Positions 10,205 through 22,183 of a stretch of 64,000 nt of DNA are shown here, one piece after another (position 1 is the first letter of the stretch; every line of letters starts with the position of its first letter). Source of the stretch: Podospora comata. Its lineage: Eukaryota; Ascomycota; Sordariomycetes; Sordariales; Podosporaceae. Made by a program: the position numbers and the translations under genes. The DNA lies in the NCBI GenBank assembly GCA_017354895.1, contig CP071494.1, positions 3,906,001-3,970,000 on the forward strand. The letters run 5' to 3'. Under the pieces are notes generated by a model. That model saw only the letters and a program-made list of their open reading frames with translations, made no database searches and was not told the origin of the DNA.

Positions 10205-12266
10205 ATGGCGTCTTCAGTATTCTTCAAGTTCAAGTCGCAAAAAGAGCCAACGCGAGTGGCCTTTGATGGAACAGGCATTTCTGTTTTCGAGCTCAAGCGC
10301 GAGATCATTCTTCGCGCTGGCCTCGGTGACGGCACAGATTTTGACCTGGCCATCTATGCTGATGAAAATGGAAAAGAAGGTAAGCAGCTAGGTTCAGCTT
10401 CACATTCAAGGTGTGCGAGCTAACAAGATGGCAGTCTATGACGATGACACCTCCATCATTCCCCGGTCCACCACTGTCATCGCCCGGCGCATGCCCCCGA
10501 AGAATCCCGGAAGAGGCGGCGCTGCTCGATATGTCTCTGGAAAGATGCCCATCCACGCGAAGAATTCGTCACGCAGGGAGCAAACAGCAAAGCCAGCGGC
10601 CAAGACCCAGTCCAACACTCTAGCGCAACTAAGCAGCGCCATGACAGAAGAGGAGAAGATGGCTGCCGTCTTCCAGGCCCAAACCGAGCACTTCACCTCG
10701 AGAGAAGAGGAAATGGCTACTCAACAGTATGTCGCCAAGGGTGGCCCCAAAAAGCCCGCCAATGTTCCCGACCACGACCCACCCCAAGGCTATATCTGCT
10801 ACCGATGTGGTGAGAAAGGCCACTGGATTCAGCTTTGCCCAACCAACGACAATCCCGATTTCGACAACCGCCCTCGCGTAAAACGTACCACTGGCATTCC
10901 CAAGTCTTTCCTCAAGACAGTCGACAAGGCAACTGCGCTTGGTCAGAATGCTGATGGAGATGACTCCAAGACACCATCAGGCATCATGGTCAATGCTGAT
11001 GGAGAGTACGTGATTGCAGAGCCTGACAAGGTGTCATGGGAAAGGTTCCAGGCCAAGGCCAAGTCGAACAACGCGGCATCAAAGGCAGCTATGGAAGGGG
11101 AGAAGGAGGTCCAAGAGAGAGGCTTGGAATGCTCCATCGACAAGAAGATGTTCATAGAGCCAATGAAGACTCCGTGTTGTAGTAAGACGTATTGCAATGA
11201 CTGCATCACCAACGCTCTCATTGAGAGCGACTTCGTCTGCCCTGCCTGCAATGCAGAGGGTGTCTTGATTGATGATCTCAAGACAGATGAGGAAGCAGTC
11301 GAGAAGCTCAAGCAATTGCTTGCCGACAGGGATAGTAAAGCCAAGGAGGGTTCCAAGAGCCCAAAAAGCCCCAGCGAAGCATCAAACAAATCCGCCCAGG
11401 CCACCGGTGTCGAACCAACAAACATCAAGAAGTCTGCTTCTCCTTCGCCGGCCCCTGCTAACCCGGCCGCGCCACCACAGCAAACTTCCCAGCAGCAAAC
11501 CACGACATCCACCCCCTCGGTCCGAAGCGCCACCTCGACACCTGTCCACAGCGAGCCAAGCCAGCAAACATCTAAGAAGCGGCCCGCTGAAGATGCCCTC
11601 GAGAACCCCAAGATCCCCAAGGCGCCCAAGGCCATGCAGCCAACTCAACAGAAGCCACCAGTAAACCCCATGATGGGCGGCAACAACATGATGAACGGCA
11701 TGAACCCCATGGCCGGCGGCATGATGCCCGGTATGAATATGCCCGGCATGAACCCGATGATGTTCCCCGGCATGAACCCCATGAGCCTGAACATGATGGG
11801 CGGCTTTGGGGGCATGCCCGGCAGCTTTGGCGGACCAGGCGGCATGCCCAACATGAGCATGAACGGGATGAACATGATGAACCCAATGATGAACCCGATG
11901 ATGAACCCGATGATGAACGGGTTCCAGGGAATGCCTAACAATAACAACAATAACAATAACAACTTCAACCCACGGCACAACAACTGGGGTGGGCCGAGTG
12001 GTGGTGGGTTTCAGGGGCATCAACAGCAACAACAACAGCAGCAGCAGCAGCAGCAGCATAACCAGCACCCGCCACCGCAGCAGCAGCAGAGGCCACCGCA
12101 GCAGATGATGGGTATGGGTATGGGCATGAACGGTGGCGGCATGATGAAGAACTTTTCCCACCAACCGGCTGATGACGAGGACGCCTACTTCCGCAAGCCA
12201 GTCAACCCGCACCGCCACCAGAACCGCCAGAAAAGGGTCAGGCCGAGTGATTACCGGGAGCTTTGA
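10205..12266 (+). CDS. mpe1: Mpe1-type subunit of cleavage and polyadenylation factor
   Basis: Mpe1/RBBP6 proteins belong to the nuclear pre-mRNA 3'-end cleavage and polyadenylation factor. Two exons, 10205-10379 and 10435-12266, coding 668 residues. Domains in order: N-terminal DWNN ubiquitin-like domain (about 1-80, starting MASSVFFKFKSQKEPTRVAF), CCHC zinc knuckle CYRCGEKGHWIQLC at about 180-193, and a RING/U-box-like zinc domain around 291-330 (C..D..PMKTPCCSKTYCNDC..CPAC). After it comes a low-complexity Pro/Ser/Thr region, a Met/Asn/Gly-rich segment (about 430-550) and a polyglutamine run, then a conserved basic end (YFRKPVNPHRHQNRQKRVRP). All three defining domains are present in the family order, so identity is secure. 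Confidence 0.95.
12021..12058 (+). repeat. CAA/CAG polyglutamine run in mpe1
   Basis: A run of CAA and CAG codons encodes about a dozen glutamines near the C-terminus of the Mpe1 protein. It is followed by a second short Gln/Pro-rich piece (about 12072-12105). Confidence 0.9.
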
Positions 12267-13739
12267 GCAGGCTGAGGGTTTTTTTTTTTGGTTTTTTTTT
12301 TTGTGACGATAATGATTTTCATCATGGGGGTGGTGAGGCCGGGCGGGGGAGTATATACATCATCACAAACAAGCGAACATAAAGGTGTGTGTGAAACGTG
12401 GGACGCTATCTGGCTTTTGGAGCGGGGACCGGGGTTTCAAGAGGAGCAAGTTGCATTACTCTTCTCACTGGCGTTTTTTCCTCTTTCTCTTTTCTCACTC
12501 TCTTGATTCTTCTTGTAATCTTCTATATCTGGGGCTGTGGTTTGGGGGGGATGTTTTCGGGATTGGGGTTGGTTGTGACATGAATAATCACCACAAAACA
12601 ACACCACATGGAGCAAATGTGGCTTGGTATGGCGGGGTTGGGAATTATCCTTGCTTTTTTTCCTTCTTTTTTCCACAGCAACGTACAACACACACACACA
12701 CACAACAAAATAAAACAAGCGGGAAACAGGAGAGCGGTGGGATGTCCAAAACGAGCCGGGATAGGGAAGGTTGGAAGGGGGGTTATTCAACAAGGCAAAG
12801 GGACATAGGATGGATGGGTGGATTGGTATGGATGGATGGGATGCTGGAGTAGGGGCAATGGGAAAGCGAAGGGAAATTAGGAATAACCGGGAAATTCGGA
12901 CTGATAAACTGAGTTTTATCTGTGTATATATACCACACACTTGACACACACACACACACACCCTTTCTCTCTTGCCTTTTGTTTCATTCTTCTTGTTACT
13001 GGTTGGTGATTGTTTTTTACAAGCCTTGTGCTGACATTCTGGGAATACAAAATTGAAATTCTTTAGAAATCATGATTCCGTGCCTTATCCCAGTGAAGCT
13101 TCCTCTTATCACATGAAAACTTGAGCTAGATATTCAAACAAAAATCAACAAACATGGAAAAGGACCAAAACTACATTGGAAAGCAAACCACATATTTTCG
13201 CTCGCTATATACTCTAATTCTTCGCTACCCTCAGCATCCCAATACAGCAGATTAAATAAAAAAGCCGCCCCGTTTCAAAAAGGTAAAACAGTTCGAATCC
13301 TTTCCTGTGGTGGTGGAGGCTTCAATTTATACCGTGGCCATCTTCTCGCCTTCCAAGCCCTTGGAAGACCTGATCTGTACAGTCGCCACAAATATCACCG
13401 ACCTGCGTCAGAAAGATCAGCTGCACCTATCGCTACGACTTCCCGAAAGCTTAAATCTAAAACACCCGCCTCGAACTGTGCAAGCCGGTCCTCGGCGATT
13501 TCCAGCCAGGTTAACTCCCCGTATTGAAATGGGAGTTCTACGTCCACTGCCTGCCAGTACGGCCACTGGCCAGTCCGACTCTTCAATATCTGCCGCTGCC
13601 AGGGACCACCCCGCGTTGCTGATGTACAATCAGGGTATCCTTTCTCGGTGAGACCCATCAAAGCAGTGATAACTATCTTCCTCTCTCGTTCTTTAGAATA
13701 CTAATCAATGTTTGAGCATGCTTGGTATCCGCCTGTATC
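12267..13739. other. Intergenic with CA microsatellites and an unassigned minus-strand frame
   Basis: Convergent 3' region of mpe1 (plus) and get3 (minus). It holds T-runs just after mpe1 and two CA repeats at about 12686-12703 and 12943-12962. At 13395-13658 (minus) an 87-codon frame from an ATG reads unusually protein-like (WPYWQAVDVELPFQYGELTW) and ends close to a good 3' splice site (GACGCAG). I do not recognise it; it may be a small gene or an exon overlapping the get3 3' UTR. Confidence 0.35.
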
Positions 13740-14825
13740 CTATGACGGGGGAACAAAAGGCTTGACCAGCATCTCACTGAACTTCTCCAGCTTCTCCTTT
13801 CCTCGAACCTCCTCCACCAGAAGTGGCATTTTTACCACGTTGAACTCGTCGTAAAGCTCCTCAATCTGATCGAGGTACTTCTTTTGCATGCGCCGTCTGG
13901 CCGTACATTGCTCGCAATCGGAACCGGGCTTCGGGAACAGAAGCTGATTGACCACAATACAGTGGGTATCAATCTGGTAGCTAGCCAGTTCTTGAATCAT
14001 ACGCTCCGTCTCGTAGAGAGACAAGAACTCTGGAATACAGACGCAGACGAAGGTGGTGAGGCGCTCGTCCTTGAATTGCTGGTTGACTTCTGATATGGTG
14101 GCGCGAAGGGCTTCGAGCTTTTCCATCATCTCACCGAGGTTCTGACCGTTGGGAAGGGCACCGTTGGCGCCCAGAAGTCCGTTCAGGACTCCTCCAAATT
14201 GACTAGAGAGCTGCGAGATCTTCTTCAGGGCCTTTTCCAGAACAGAAGGGAACTGGAGAAAACGGAGTGTATGGCCAGTGGGGGCGGTGTCGAAGATGAT
14301 GGTCTCGTAGGAGAGTGACTTGACCTGCTTCAGGACTTCGGCAAAGGACATGGCTTCATCGATACCGGGAATCTGATAAGAAGTACGGTATTAGCCAGAC
14401 TGGTTGATACATCACTGACAAACACTCTTATAACTTACCGAGAGGGCAAGGTCCTGCATCATACCCCCCATACCCCCCAAACCTTCAGCGCCCTCACCCT
14501 CAGCCTGTCCAGCAAGCAAGTCTTGCATGCTTCCATTTGGATCAATCTCCATGGCGAAGAGATTCTCGAAACCATCTACCTTGCGGGCGTCCTTGCCGAA
14601 CTTTTGGCTGAAAGCGTCGCTTAGGTTGTGGGCGGGATCGGTCGAGATGAGAAGCACAGAGCGCCTGACCTTGGCCAGCTGGATGGCAAGACTGCACGAG
14701 GTTGTCGTCTTGCCCACACCACCCTTTCCACCTACGAAGATCCATCTGAGGCTGCGTTGGTCGAGGATCGACTGGAGCGTGGGCTCCATAGCATCGTCGT
14801 CGGCGTTGATGACTGCGGTCGACAT
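13740..14825 (-). CDS. get3: Get3 ATPase for tail-anchored protein insertion
   Basis: Cytosolic homodimeric ATPase that carries tail-anchored membrane proteins to the Get1/Get2 receptor in the ER. Exons 14825-14439 and 14372-13740 with a 66 bp intron; 339 residues. The deviant P-loop is [14 protein letters not shown], followed by switch I ([10 protein letters not shown]), the A-loop/switch II ([10 protein letters not shown]), a Met/Leu/Gly-rich client-binding helix region in mid-protein, and the zinc-binding CxxC ([10 protein letters not shown]) that holds the dimer. The end, [10 protein letters not shown], is the usual fungal C-terminus. Length equals that of known Get3 proteins. Confidence 0.97.
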
Positions 14826-16006
14826 CTTGGCGGTTGTCTACTGAGTGTAGGTAGCGGCGGGAATTCTGGAGAGATTGCGGAATTACGGTCGTTCAGAAAG
14901 AGAGAGAAAGAAGGCAAGCTGTGCAAGTGGTGGTCAAGATTGGTCCAAGTTGTCGCGTCCCAAGGGGCTTTGGAAACAGCTGGAAACCCACCGTCGGGTG
15001 TGGACGTCGCTGGGTCTGGCCTGCCAGCCCGCAACGTCACTGGCTTCGTGGCGGGGCAAGCTCGACCTCGACAGGGGGGGTTCATTTGGTGGGGTAATGT
15101 CTTGGCATCTGATGGGAGGCATCTTGTCTTAAAGTTTGGAAGGAAGAAATGGAGAAGCAGCTCAGCTTCATGCAATCGCTACGACGCAAACTGTTTTTTT
15201 GGCCCCAAGCTGAAGCTGACGAACTTCCACAACAGGTACACAGCTGAATCTGTTTGTTTACTAAAGCTACCACCTTTGTTGATTAGCGTGATCATCTCGC
15301 CGCCCTCAGGCAGATCAATAGTTGACGGACAGAAGAGCGGTGACTTTTTTGTTTCGCCTGAGCCGCATTTATCATCAGTGTTGTGGTTCAAGCTCATGGT
15401 GAGGCGAGGATACCACCGTTGTGTACAACGTCCTGTCTGTCCTCACCTGGAGGCAATAAAGGAAACAACGCAACACTTTATAGCCCCGTGCAAAGTATCC
15501 AAGCCAGGTAGGTATCCAACTAGTGGCATCCAAGCAGGCGGACAGCGGCAGATACCGACGCTTGTGTCCGGTGGCAGCGGGGCTGAGAAGCTCTCTGGAG
15601 TGGATGTTGAGCATTGGTGCACCCATGTGGCCATCGCATCAGCCCCCAAGAAAGCGCAAGCAAATTCATTCCAGGGGTATTAGTAGTGTAATGCTTCTTG
15701 TCGATCCTTTTCTATATGGTGACTTTCAAGTTTATAAATATCCTCTACCTATCCTCTCTCCATTGTTTCTTTGTCTCTCTCTATACATAGCTCACTCATC
15801 ACAACAACAACCCCTCCTCTTATCGCTTCTGATAAGCCCATTCCCCCTGCTACACCACCCCACCACTCACTCACTCAGCTTGTAGCTCACCTCTCAGTGT
15901 AAGCCATTGCCTGCCTACTACCCCCTCGTGATACCCTCACTTTCCCCCCCTCCCCCCTCCCTCTCCTCACATCCAATCTAACCACCACCCCCCTCAAAGC
16001 GCAAAA
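14826..16006. other. Intergenic between divergent get3 and HIU hydrolase
   Basis: 1.2 kb of divergent upstream DNA. A 351-codon plus frame (14628-15683) begins inside the antisense of get3 exon 1 and shows no domain, so I reject it. From about 15720 to 16000 the sequence is strongly pyrimidine-rich with CT and TCTC tracts and TATAAATA at about 15733, which fits a core promoter and leader for the HIU hydrolase gene. Confidence 0.45.
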
Positions 16007-16438
16007 ATGACCGAATCAACAACTACCAAAGACCGCATAACCTGCCACATCCTCGACACAACCCTCGGCCAACCCGCCCGCTCCGTCCGCGTCTCCCTCT
16101 CCCTCCTCTCCACCTCCACCGCCTCCCCCGGCCCTCTGAACCCCCCACCAGTCTTCGAGTCCACCACCGACGAGGACGGCCGCATCAAGACCTGGCTCCC
16201 CTACTCCTCCGCCACCTCCTCGGGCGAGGTCCCCGTCTACACCCTCGAAGACGTCTTCGGCTCCATCAGGGGCCCCTCCCGCTGGGTCCTCAAGTTCGAC
16301 ACCGAGTCCTACTTTGGCGGGCCCGACAAGACCTTCTTCCCCGAGGTCAACGTCGTGTTCAACGTGGCCGAGGGGGAGAGGTATCATGTCCCGCTGTTGC
16401 TGGCGCCGTATAGCTATTCCACTTACCGGGGGAGCTAA
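16007..16438 (+). CDS. 5-hydroxyisourate hydrolase (transthyretin-like)
   Basis: Second step of urate breakdown: hydrolyses 5-hydroxyisourate made by urate oxidase. Single exon, 143 residues. Family marks are the N-terminal ITCHILDTTLGQPA, the mid DEDGRIKTW motif, the FFPEV segment and the C-terminal tetrapeptide YRGS that defines the enzyme against true transthyretin. Catalytic His (CHILD; YHVPLLLAPY), Arg (DGR) and the terminal Tyr-Arg-Gly-Ser are all visible. The C-terminus is not a PTS1 signal, and no PTS2 is obvious, so peroxisomal location is not supported from sequence. A Ser/Pro insertion (STSTASPGPLNPPP) makes it slightly longer than bacterial forms. Confidence 0.96.
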   Translation: MTESTTTKDRITCHILDTTLGQPARSVRVSLSLLSTSTASPGPLNPPPVFESTTDEDGRIKTWLPYSSATSSGEVPVYTLEDVFGSIRGPSRWVLKFDTESYFGGPDKTFFPEVNVVFNVAEGERYHVPLLLAPYSYSTYRGS

Positions 16439-17184
16439 ATTCCCTCTTTGTTGGAGGGGGAGTGATATGAGTGAGAGGGAGTAATGGTTTTGGGGGAAAG
16501 CATGTTTTTGTCAGCAGCATCATTTTATGTCTGGGCATATATGGGGCATAACAACAAAGTGTGAGAGCGTCGTTCGTGGTTGCATATCTCTGGGTTTATG
16601 TAGGGCGAAATTCCAAGGAAAGCATTTTGCCATCACACTGATGAGATCGAAATATTTCCGGATTGTGCTTTTGGCCACCACATAAACGATCAAGCTTCAC
16701 GTATGAGCACTGGGCAAAAGCACCGGGCAAAGTATGGTTCCAAATCAATGAGTACTGAGATGATGTTCAATTAATGATTCTCCAATACGGAGTATTGCGA
16801 AAAGCCATGGGTACTAGGTAGGTAACTAGTAGACCACCCAGCAAGTCTCTGCCTCGAGCAGAAGGCCAGGTGCTAATCTGCCCATATCACCTACTAGAAA
16901 CACGACATACAGTCTGCATGCTGTCGCTTTCCCTTCGTCTGTTTCTTCTGCGGCGTGTGCTTCTTCTTTGTCGAATTACGCCCAGCTTTTCCCATGTTTT
17001 GTTGATTCCCGTGGTGCTGCTCATGCGACTCCCTTCCATGTAAATGCATATGCTCAAAATAATTGTTACCGGAACTCCTCGCTCGTAAAAGAAATGCTGC
17101 CCCCGAAGAGGTATCCCTTGCCTTCCCCCCCATATCGAAAGACCAATTGCGAATTTTCCGTCGAACTCCCCGGCTTCTGCTGTT
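16439..17184. other. Intergenic / possible extra 3' exons of the next gene
   Basis: Holds the HIU hydrolase 3' UTR. Minus-strand frames at 16887-17133 stay open and one (NNYFEHMHLHGRESHEQHHG, ending in CMSCF) is in the same phase as the gene ending at 17185, so a further exon joined by splicing is possible. Confidence 0.3.
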
Positions 17185-17754
17185 CTATCTGTGCAAGAGC
17201 CTGTTGATGAGACTGCTCCTGCGACGATGTCGGCGTCCGTCTCTAGGATCCCTGGCTGCGTCTCTTGGATCCTGTTTGACTTGGCGGGTTGGGGAGTGTG
17301 GAGGCGAGCCTGTGCCGTCGGAGGTGGTGAGACTATGGCCGTCCCGAGACGTCGGTCGAATACCAGCGGGTTGCTCAGCACTGGGTCGAATAGACCCAAG
17401 AGCCATGCGGCCTAGAGTAGCCAGAGCTCCTTCGTCAGAAGAGCCGCTGACTTTGCGGTCATACAGGCTAAGAGATCGACCATATGGTCGCTCAGTCTGA
17501 ACTTGGAAGGACATCCTGTGCCTGATGAGTGCCCTGCCCACATTCACATCGTCTTCCGTGATGCATGCATCAGGACCAATCTTGGCGTCAGGGTGAGGAA
17601 GGGTGGTGTTCCTATCTGTGGGCATCTTGTTAGCGAGTCTGAACAATACAAGGACTTGGGTATTTCATAACTTACTTCCACAGAATGTATCGGGGAACCC
17701 CGTGTCCCTGATTCGTGTGGAGGTTTGTGATGGGCTTCTGGGAGGCGTAGCCAT
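17185..17754 (-). CDS. Hypothetical protein, two exons (extent uncertain)
   Basis: I do not recognise this protein. Exon 17754-17676 (starting MATPPRSPSQTSTRIRDTG) joins exon 17615-17185 through a 60 bp intron with GTAAGT and CCCACAG; the frame stays open across the junction to give about 169 residues. The product is hydrophilic, Ser/Pro/Arg-rich and ends in a basic stretch (GRRHRRRSSLINRLLHR), without membrane segments or a signal peptide, so it is probably largely disordered. The minus frame is open again directly after the stop, so an additional intron could extend the gene to about 16890. The strong donor and acceptor and the start codon at the right distance are the main support. Confidence 0.42.
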
Positions 17755-20340
17755 ATCTTCGGATATCGTTGAGAAGCTCGTCGAAGGAGACTTTCTGAAT
17801 CTTGGTCTACGCATCGTGAAGAACGTCTTAGTTGGTGTTTATGTATTCAAGCAAAGAGTGTGCTGATGACGATGCCTAGCCGCCACTGTGGGACTGTGTT
17901 GCTGTGTGGTGCGAAGGTCCGGATATAGCGGGCCGGACGGAAGTGAATGAGTTGATGGGCCAAGAAGGACCCTGGGGGTGTTGAACAATGAAGATCAACA
18001 AGCAATAGGAAGGAGAAAATAATAAAAAATTAAATATGAGACAAATGAGGGGATACACCAGGCATTCCCGGAGACAGAGAGTAGAGAAAAGGAAAAATAA
18101 AGACGACTTCGGTTGAGGAGAGCAGATCCTCAGAAGGGGAGGGGGCGAAGGTGCGAGTACGTGGCCGTCGAGGGTTTATCAAGTGACCAGCACAAAGAAT
18201 AGGGCAGTGAAAGCGGTGCGAAACGTTGACCGACATAAAAGGGCCGCCACTTGACGACCGTTGAGAATGGCATTGTTATATGACATGGGAAATCAGACGA
18301 GGCCTTGCCCTGTACGGATTTCCACGGAAAAGACGGAACTGAGCCTAACTTGGCCCGCAGTCCAGACCAGCAACAGACTGTCAAGGCTGACAACATTTGG
18401 TGCTGCTGGGAAGGTTTTCGGTCTCGGGTAGAGGAAGCGAAAGTCAACGAGTGGTTATGAGGCCACTTAGGCTCACCTAGGTTGAGGTTATTTTATGGGG
18501 CAGCCCCGCGAAGGTGAGCAGAACAGGCGCGCGGCAGGTCGAGAGACGCCGGCCAAGTGCGATCAATCGATTGTTGTTTCGATCTTGGCCAAACAAAGGC
18601 CAGCCTCGATAGGCGGATGACGTTTGTTCTGGAATGGTTGGTGATTGGTCGAAGGCTTCTTCTTTGAGAATTCGGAGAGGATGACAAAGGGGTGCAAGGT
18701 AAAGATAGAAACCACATGGATGGAAAGAAAGGAACAAGAGGCGAGAGATATCATGCCAGGGGAACATGCAGCTTTTGAAAGCCTATTCTCATCAAGTCGA
18801 ACCATGACTCTGCGGGGGCAATCAAGCGTCAGCCACTGGGCAGCAGTCCTGCTTGCTGAGAAGGGCAGGCACGGACAGCGGAGAGTGAATTTCGCCTCGA
18901 GCAGGCACATCACGGCTAGAACGGATCACCGTGAGGTGCGGATGCCATGCCCGAAAGAGGGGACTGGAACACCTGCAGTCATGACAATTGGCTGCGATGG
19001 ATACTCGGCAGTATGCAACACGCACGACCGGACTCTGTAGCCTCTGAGTTAGAATGGTGACAGATATCATCTACTACCTCGCTTCTTGGGAACAACTAGC
19101 CAATACTGGAGTGCCAGCGAGCTCTTGTTTTCAAATACCCCACGCTGTGAAATGTTGGGGAAGAAGTCAGTGAGCAGTTTGAGGCCAGTGTCATCACCCA
19201 ACCCCGAGAGCGAGGCCCGTCAACGCCCGGCCCTGCAAGCGGCCATGCCGGCCATGAATCCCCAAGCGCCGTACCAGTGTGGGAGGAACTGCACGTCACA
19301 CAAAAGTTGATCGTAGGCCGCATTGGGGCCCGATGACGACCGAGCTCGAGACCTGTACCATACAGCAAGATGTTCACCGCCGTGACCTGGTCCTGTTCGG
19401 CCTAGCATGCATGTTGTGAATGGCCTCAACAGCTGTGAAGTCTGCATGTCTCAGAGCTGGACCTCAAAGGTGGTGGTTCCGTAAAGTTATTCGTTCCGGG
19501 AGGTCATCTGGGCTGTTCGATCGGCGGTGCTCCGCACTTTAGCTGCCCCGCTGTCTTGGCACACCGAGATATTGCGATCGGATGAGGGATGATTGCTGCG
19601 ATGCTTATCTGACTGATGAAGTACTGATGAAGTATTGAGGCTGCGAGAAGGCCATGAAGATCATGAAGGCGTCTGGAATATCGATATCACATTCCTGTCC
19701 TTGGATTTTCGCAGGATCTCGAGATGGTGTGGGTGTAGGGTAGCGGCGTACTTCCGCCGACCTCCGAACATAATCCTCCGGCCCGTGAGAGCTTCACGGA
19801 ACGCTCCGAGGCTGGGTTCGATATCGGATGAGGTAAATGAGTGGGGCCTTGTCGGTCTGTCCGATGCGCAAGCGCAAAGTATCAAAAGCTGGCTGATCCT
19901 TGTAAGGCGAGATTGGCGGTATATGCGTCGTGAAATGGTCCATATTTCTTCGAGAGAGAAGGGAACACAGAGTTGAGAAGTTGCTGGCTGGAGAGCCATC
20001 CAACAGTCAACCGAAGATTTCCCGTATCAAAGTGTACTACACAGTAAGTGAACGGGGCGCAGTGGCCACCTTGTGGTCCGGCATCCCCTGTCAAACTCAC
20101 CCCTACGCTAAATCTTGAGGCGATGTGGCAGATTTGGTAAGGTGAAGCTGGCAGCTCTCTCCAGGTGGCCTTCCAGCAGTCCGTTCTCCAAATTGCCTGT
20201 ACACCACGCGACAATTCAGCAGACGACCGAATTGCCCAACGACATTTTTTTCCCTTTCCACGCCGGCACGCACGCAACCATCAATCAATTGATCTTACCT
20301 CTTTTTTAATTCATTTTTCACCAACACACAAACCGCCACA
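17755..20340. other. 2.6 kb without a recognisable gene
   Basis: I see no domain, no consistent spliced reading frame and no RNA gene. The largest frames (131 codons at 18645-19040 plus, 116 codons at 18563-18913 minus, 131 codons at 19882-20277 minus) overlap each other on opposite strands and lack family features. The last 200 bases are CA/T-rich and should contain the sss1 promoter. Confidence 0.4.
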
Positions 20341-20667
20341 ATGTCCGACCAAGTGCAAGAAATCCTCGACGTCCCTCGCGAGTTCCTCAAGGACGGCATC
20401 CAGTTCATCCACAAGGCCCAGAAGCGTCTGTCTATGCATTGTCTCTTAGCCGGGGTGTCACCATGCTAACGATTGAACAGCCGACCAGAAGGAGTTCCTC
20501 AAGATCTCGCAAGCCGTTGGCGTCGGTTTCCTCAGTACGTCCGGTCTAGTTACAGCTACCAGTACCGAATACAGTTGACTAACAGTTATGCAGTCATGGG
20601 CGCCGTCGGCTACTTCGTCAAGCTCATCCACGTTCCCCTTAACAACATCCTCGTCGGTGGCGCTTAA
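20341..20667 (+). CDS. sss1: Sec61-gamma subunit of the ER translocon
   Basis: Smallest subunit of the Sec61 channel that moves proteins into or across the ER membrane. Three exons, 20341-20425, 20481-20534 and 20594-20667, give 70 residues. Exon 1 carries the cytosolic amphipathic part ([18 protein letters not shown]), exon 2 completes the conserved KPDQKEF motif, and exon 3 has the single tail-anchoring transmembrane helix ([20 protein letters not shown]). The first intron uses a less usual GTCTGT donor but has a clear CTAAC branch site and AACAG acceptor; the second has GTACGT. Length equals known Sss1/Sec61-gamma. Confidence 0.95.
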
Positions 20668-21039
20668 ATCTGCTTTTTCGAACGGGAGATGATTGGCCGG
20701 GAGAAGGGAAGGACACGAACGACAGAGACGAGATACCAATAAACCGAATCAACGGTGACCGGGATCGAGTCCAGTGCAACGATACGTAATCAAGACGCAA
20801 TGCATTCACGGCGGGAGCAGTCATGATACCACACATGATTGGGGACATGCGAGATAGGGACAGGGCGGGCGCAAAGATATCCATATATATTTCATCAGGT
20901 GTTTCGGCGGGCGATGGCGGCGGAACAAAACACTCAATAAAACCTTTCTGGTCATTAATAATTTTGCTCTAGCTAAGGATGCAATGTAGGGGCGCAATTG
21001 TACAAAAGTTTCTCAATGCAAGATCGAAACAGGGATCAA
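20668..21039. other. Short convergent intergenic region
   Basis: 372 bp between the stop codons of sss1 (plus) and the methyltransferase (minus). No frame or RNA gene seen; two short AT-rich patches (CATATATATTTC near 20880, AATAATTTTGCTC near 20957) may hold polyadenylation signals. Confidence 0.4.
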
Positions 21040-22183
21040 TCATGGTTTCGCGAACCCCATGACAGCATACTGGAAGCTGCCATTGGCATACCCTCTCCTC
21101 ATGGCACGGAATGCTTGCAAAAAGGCAATGCCATCTCTGCCTTGGCTGAAAGCAAACGCCCACAAGGACGGTTTCTGGATCAACGACCAAGAAATATCCC
21201 TACACCATTGTGTTAGCAACCAACCTCCTCGAGACTATTCTGTTCAGGAAACTTACCATGTCTTCTTCACCTCCTGACTGATATCCTTCGGTCCCCCCAC
21301 AACCTCCAGCCCGACCTCCTTCGCAAACTGCACATATCCATTCACCGTGCACATTGGCGGCAGCAGCATCCCATCCTCAATCGGCTTAATATCCGCATCA
21401 AACTGCTCCTGCGTCAAGCCCTCATCCTTGAACCAATCCGCCAGCACCAGTTTCCCGCCTGGTTTCAGCACATCAAACGCATTCTTGAAAAAGAGATCCT
21501 TCTTGGGGAAGTGAGAGAGCGCTTCTGAGATCCAGACAATGTCGAACTTGTCGTCCGGGCCGGTGAAGTAGCTCCCGAGGGTTTCGGCGTCGAGCTCTAT
21601 GAAGCGGACTTTGCCGGGGCCGAGGGGGATGTACTCCCCGTCTGGGTACTGCTTGCTGCTGCCGTCGGAGAGCTTTTTAGCGCTTTGGACCTGCTTGCTG
21701 GAGATGGTGATGCCCGTCACGTGGGCGGCTAGCTCGCGGGCGAGGAAGCGGGAGGTGCCGCCTATTCCGCAGCCTACGTCGAGGATCTTGAGGGGTGGTG
21801 AGGTTGGGGCGGGGGAGGTGGGGATTTGGGAGGTTTCTAGGAGGAGGCGGATGAGGTTGATTTGGGCTTCTTCTTTTGGGAGGTCGGGGGAGGAGGGGGG
21901 CCAGTATCCGTGGTGGATGTGTTCGCCCCTGGGGAGTTTGTTAGTGAGTGTCGTGACAATGTAAATAAGGTATTCATGAGCTGGAGATGTACCAGAGGTT
22001 CAAGTAGTAGTCGCTTGCTAGGTCGTAGTGAAGCTTGATGCGGTCTTTGAGCTCCTGCATGGTTGTGTGGGCAAGTCCGAGAGGGGTGTCATATTGCTTG
22101 CTGAGAGGGGTCGTCTCCTGCTCACTTGATTTCCCCTCACCAGTGATGTTGGTTGGCTTCTGGGTTTCGGGAGCGGCACTCAT
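21040..22183 (-). CDS. Class I SAM-dependent methyltransferase, tocopherol/sterol C-methyltransferase-like
   Basis: Three exons, 22183-21993, 21928-21257 and 21199-21040, coding 340 residues. After a hydrophilic N-terminus comes HYDLASDYYLNLWGEHIHHG (joined across intron 1), the layout seen in small-molecule C-methyltransferases of the gamma-tocopherol/sarcosine/sterol group. Motif I is ILDVGCGIGGTSRFLA, then the acidic KVRFIELDAE, FDIVWISEALSHF and the post-core LKPGGKLVLADW. The tail (AFRAMRRGYANGSFQYAV) is typical of a fungal subgroup of unknown substrate. No targeting signal is visible. It is not Erg6: the sterol-binding signature block is absent. The substrate cannot be told from sequence or neighbours. 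Confidence 0.88.

Noticed and set aside
11382-12218. 278-codon minus-strand frame rich in His and Val
   Set aside because: Antisense of the Met/Asn/Gln-rich part of mpe1; composition mirrors that low-complexity region.
13285-13310. B-box-like GTTCGAATCC
   Set aside because: No A box at the right distance and no acceptor stem, so no tRNA.
14628-15683. 351-codon plus-strand frame
   Set aside because: Begins inside the antisense of get3 exon 1, lacks a domain and runs through promoter-like DNA.
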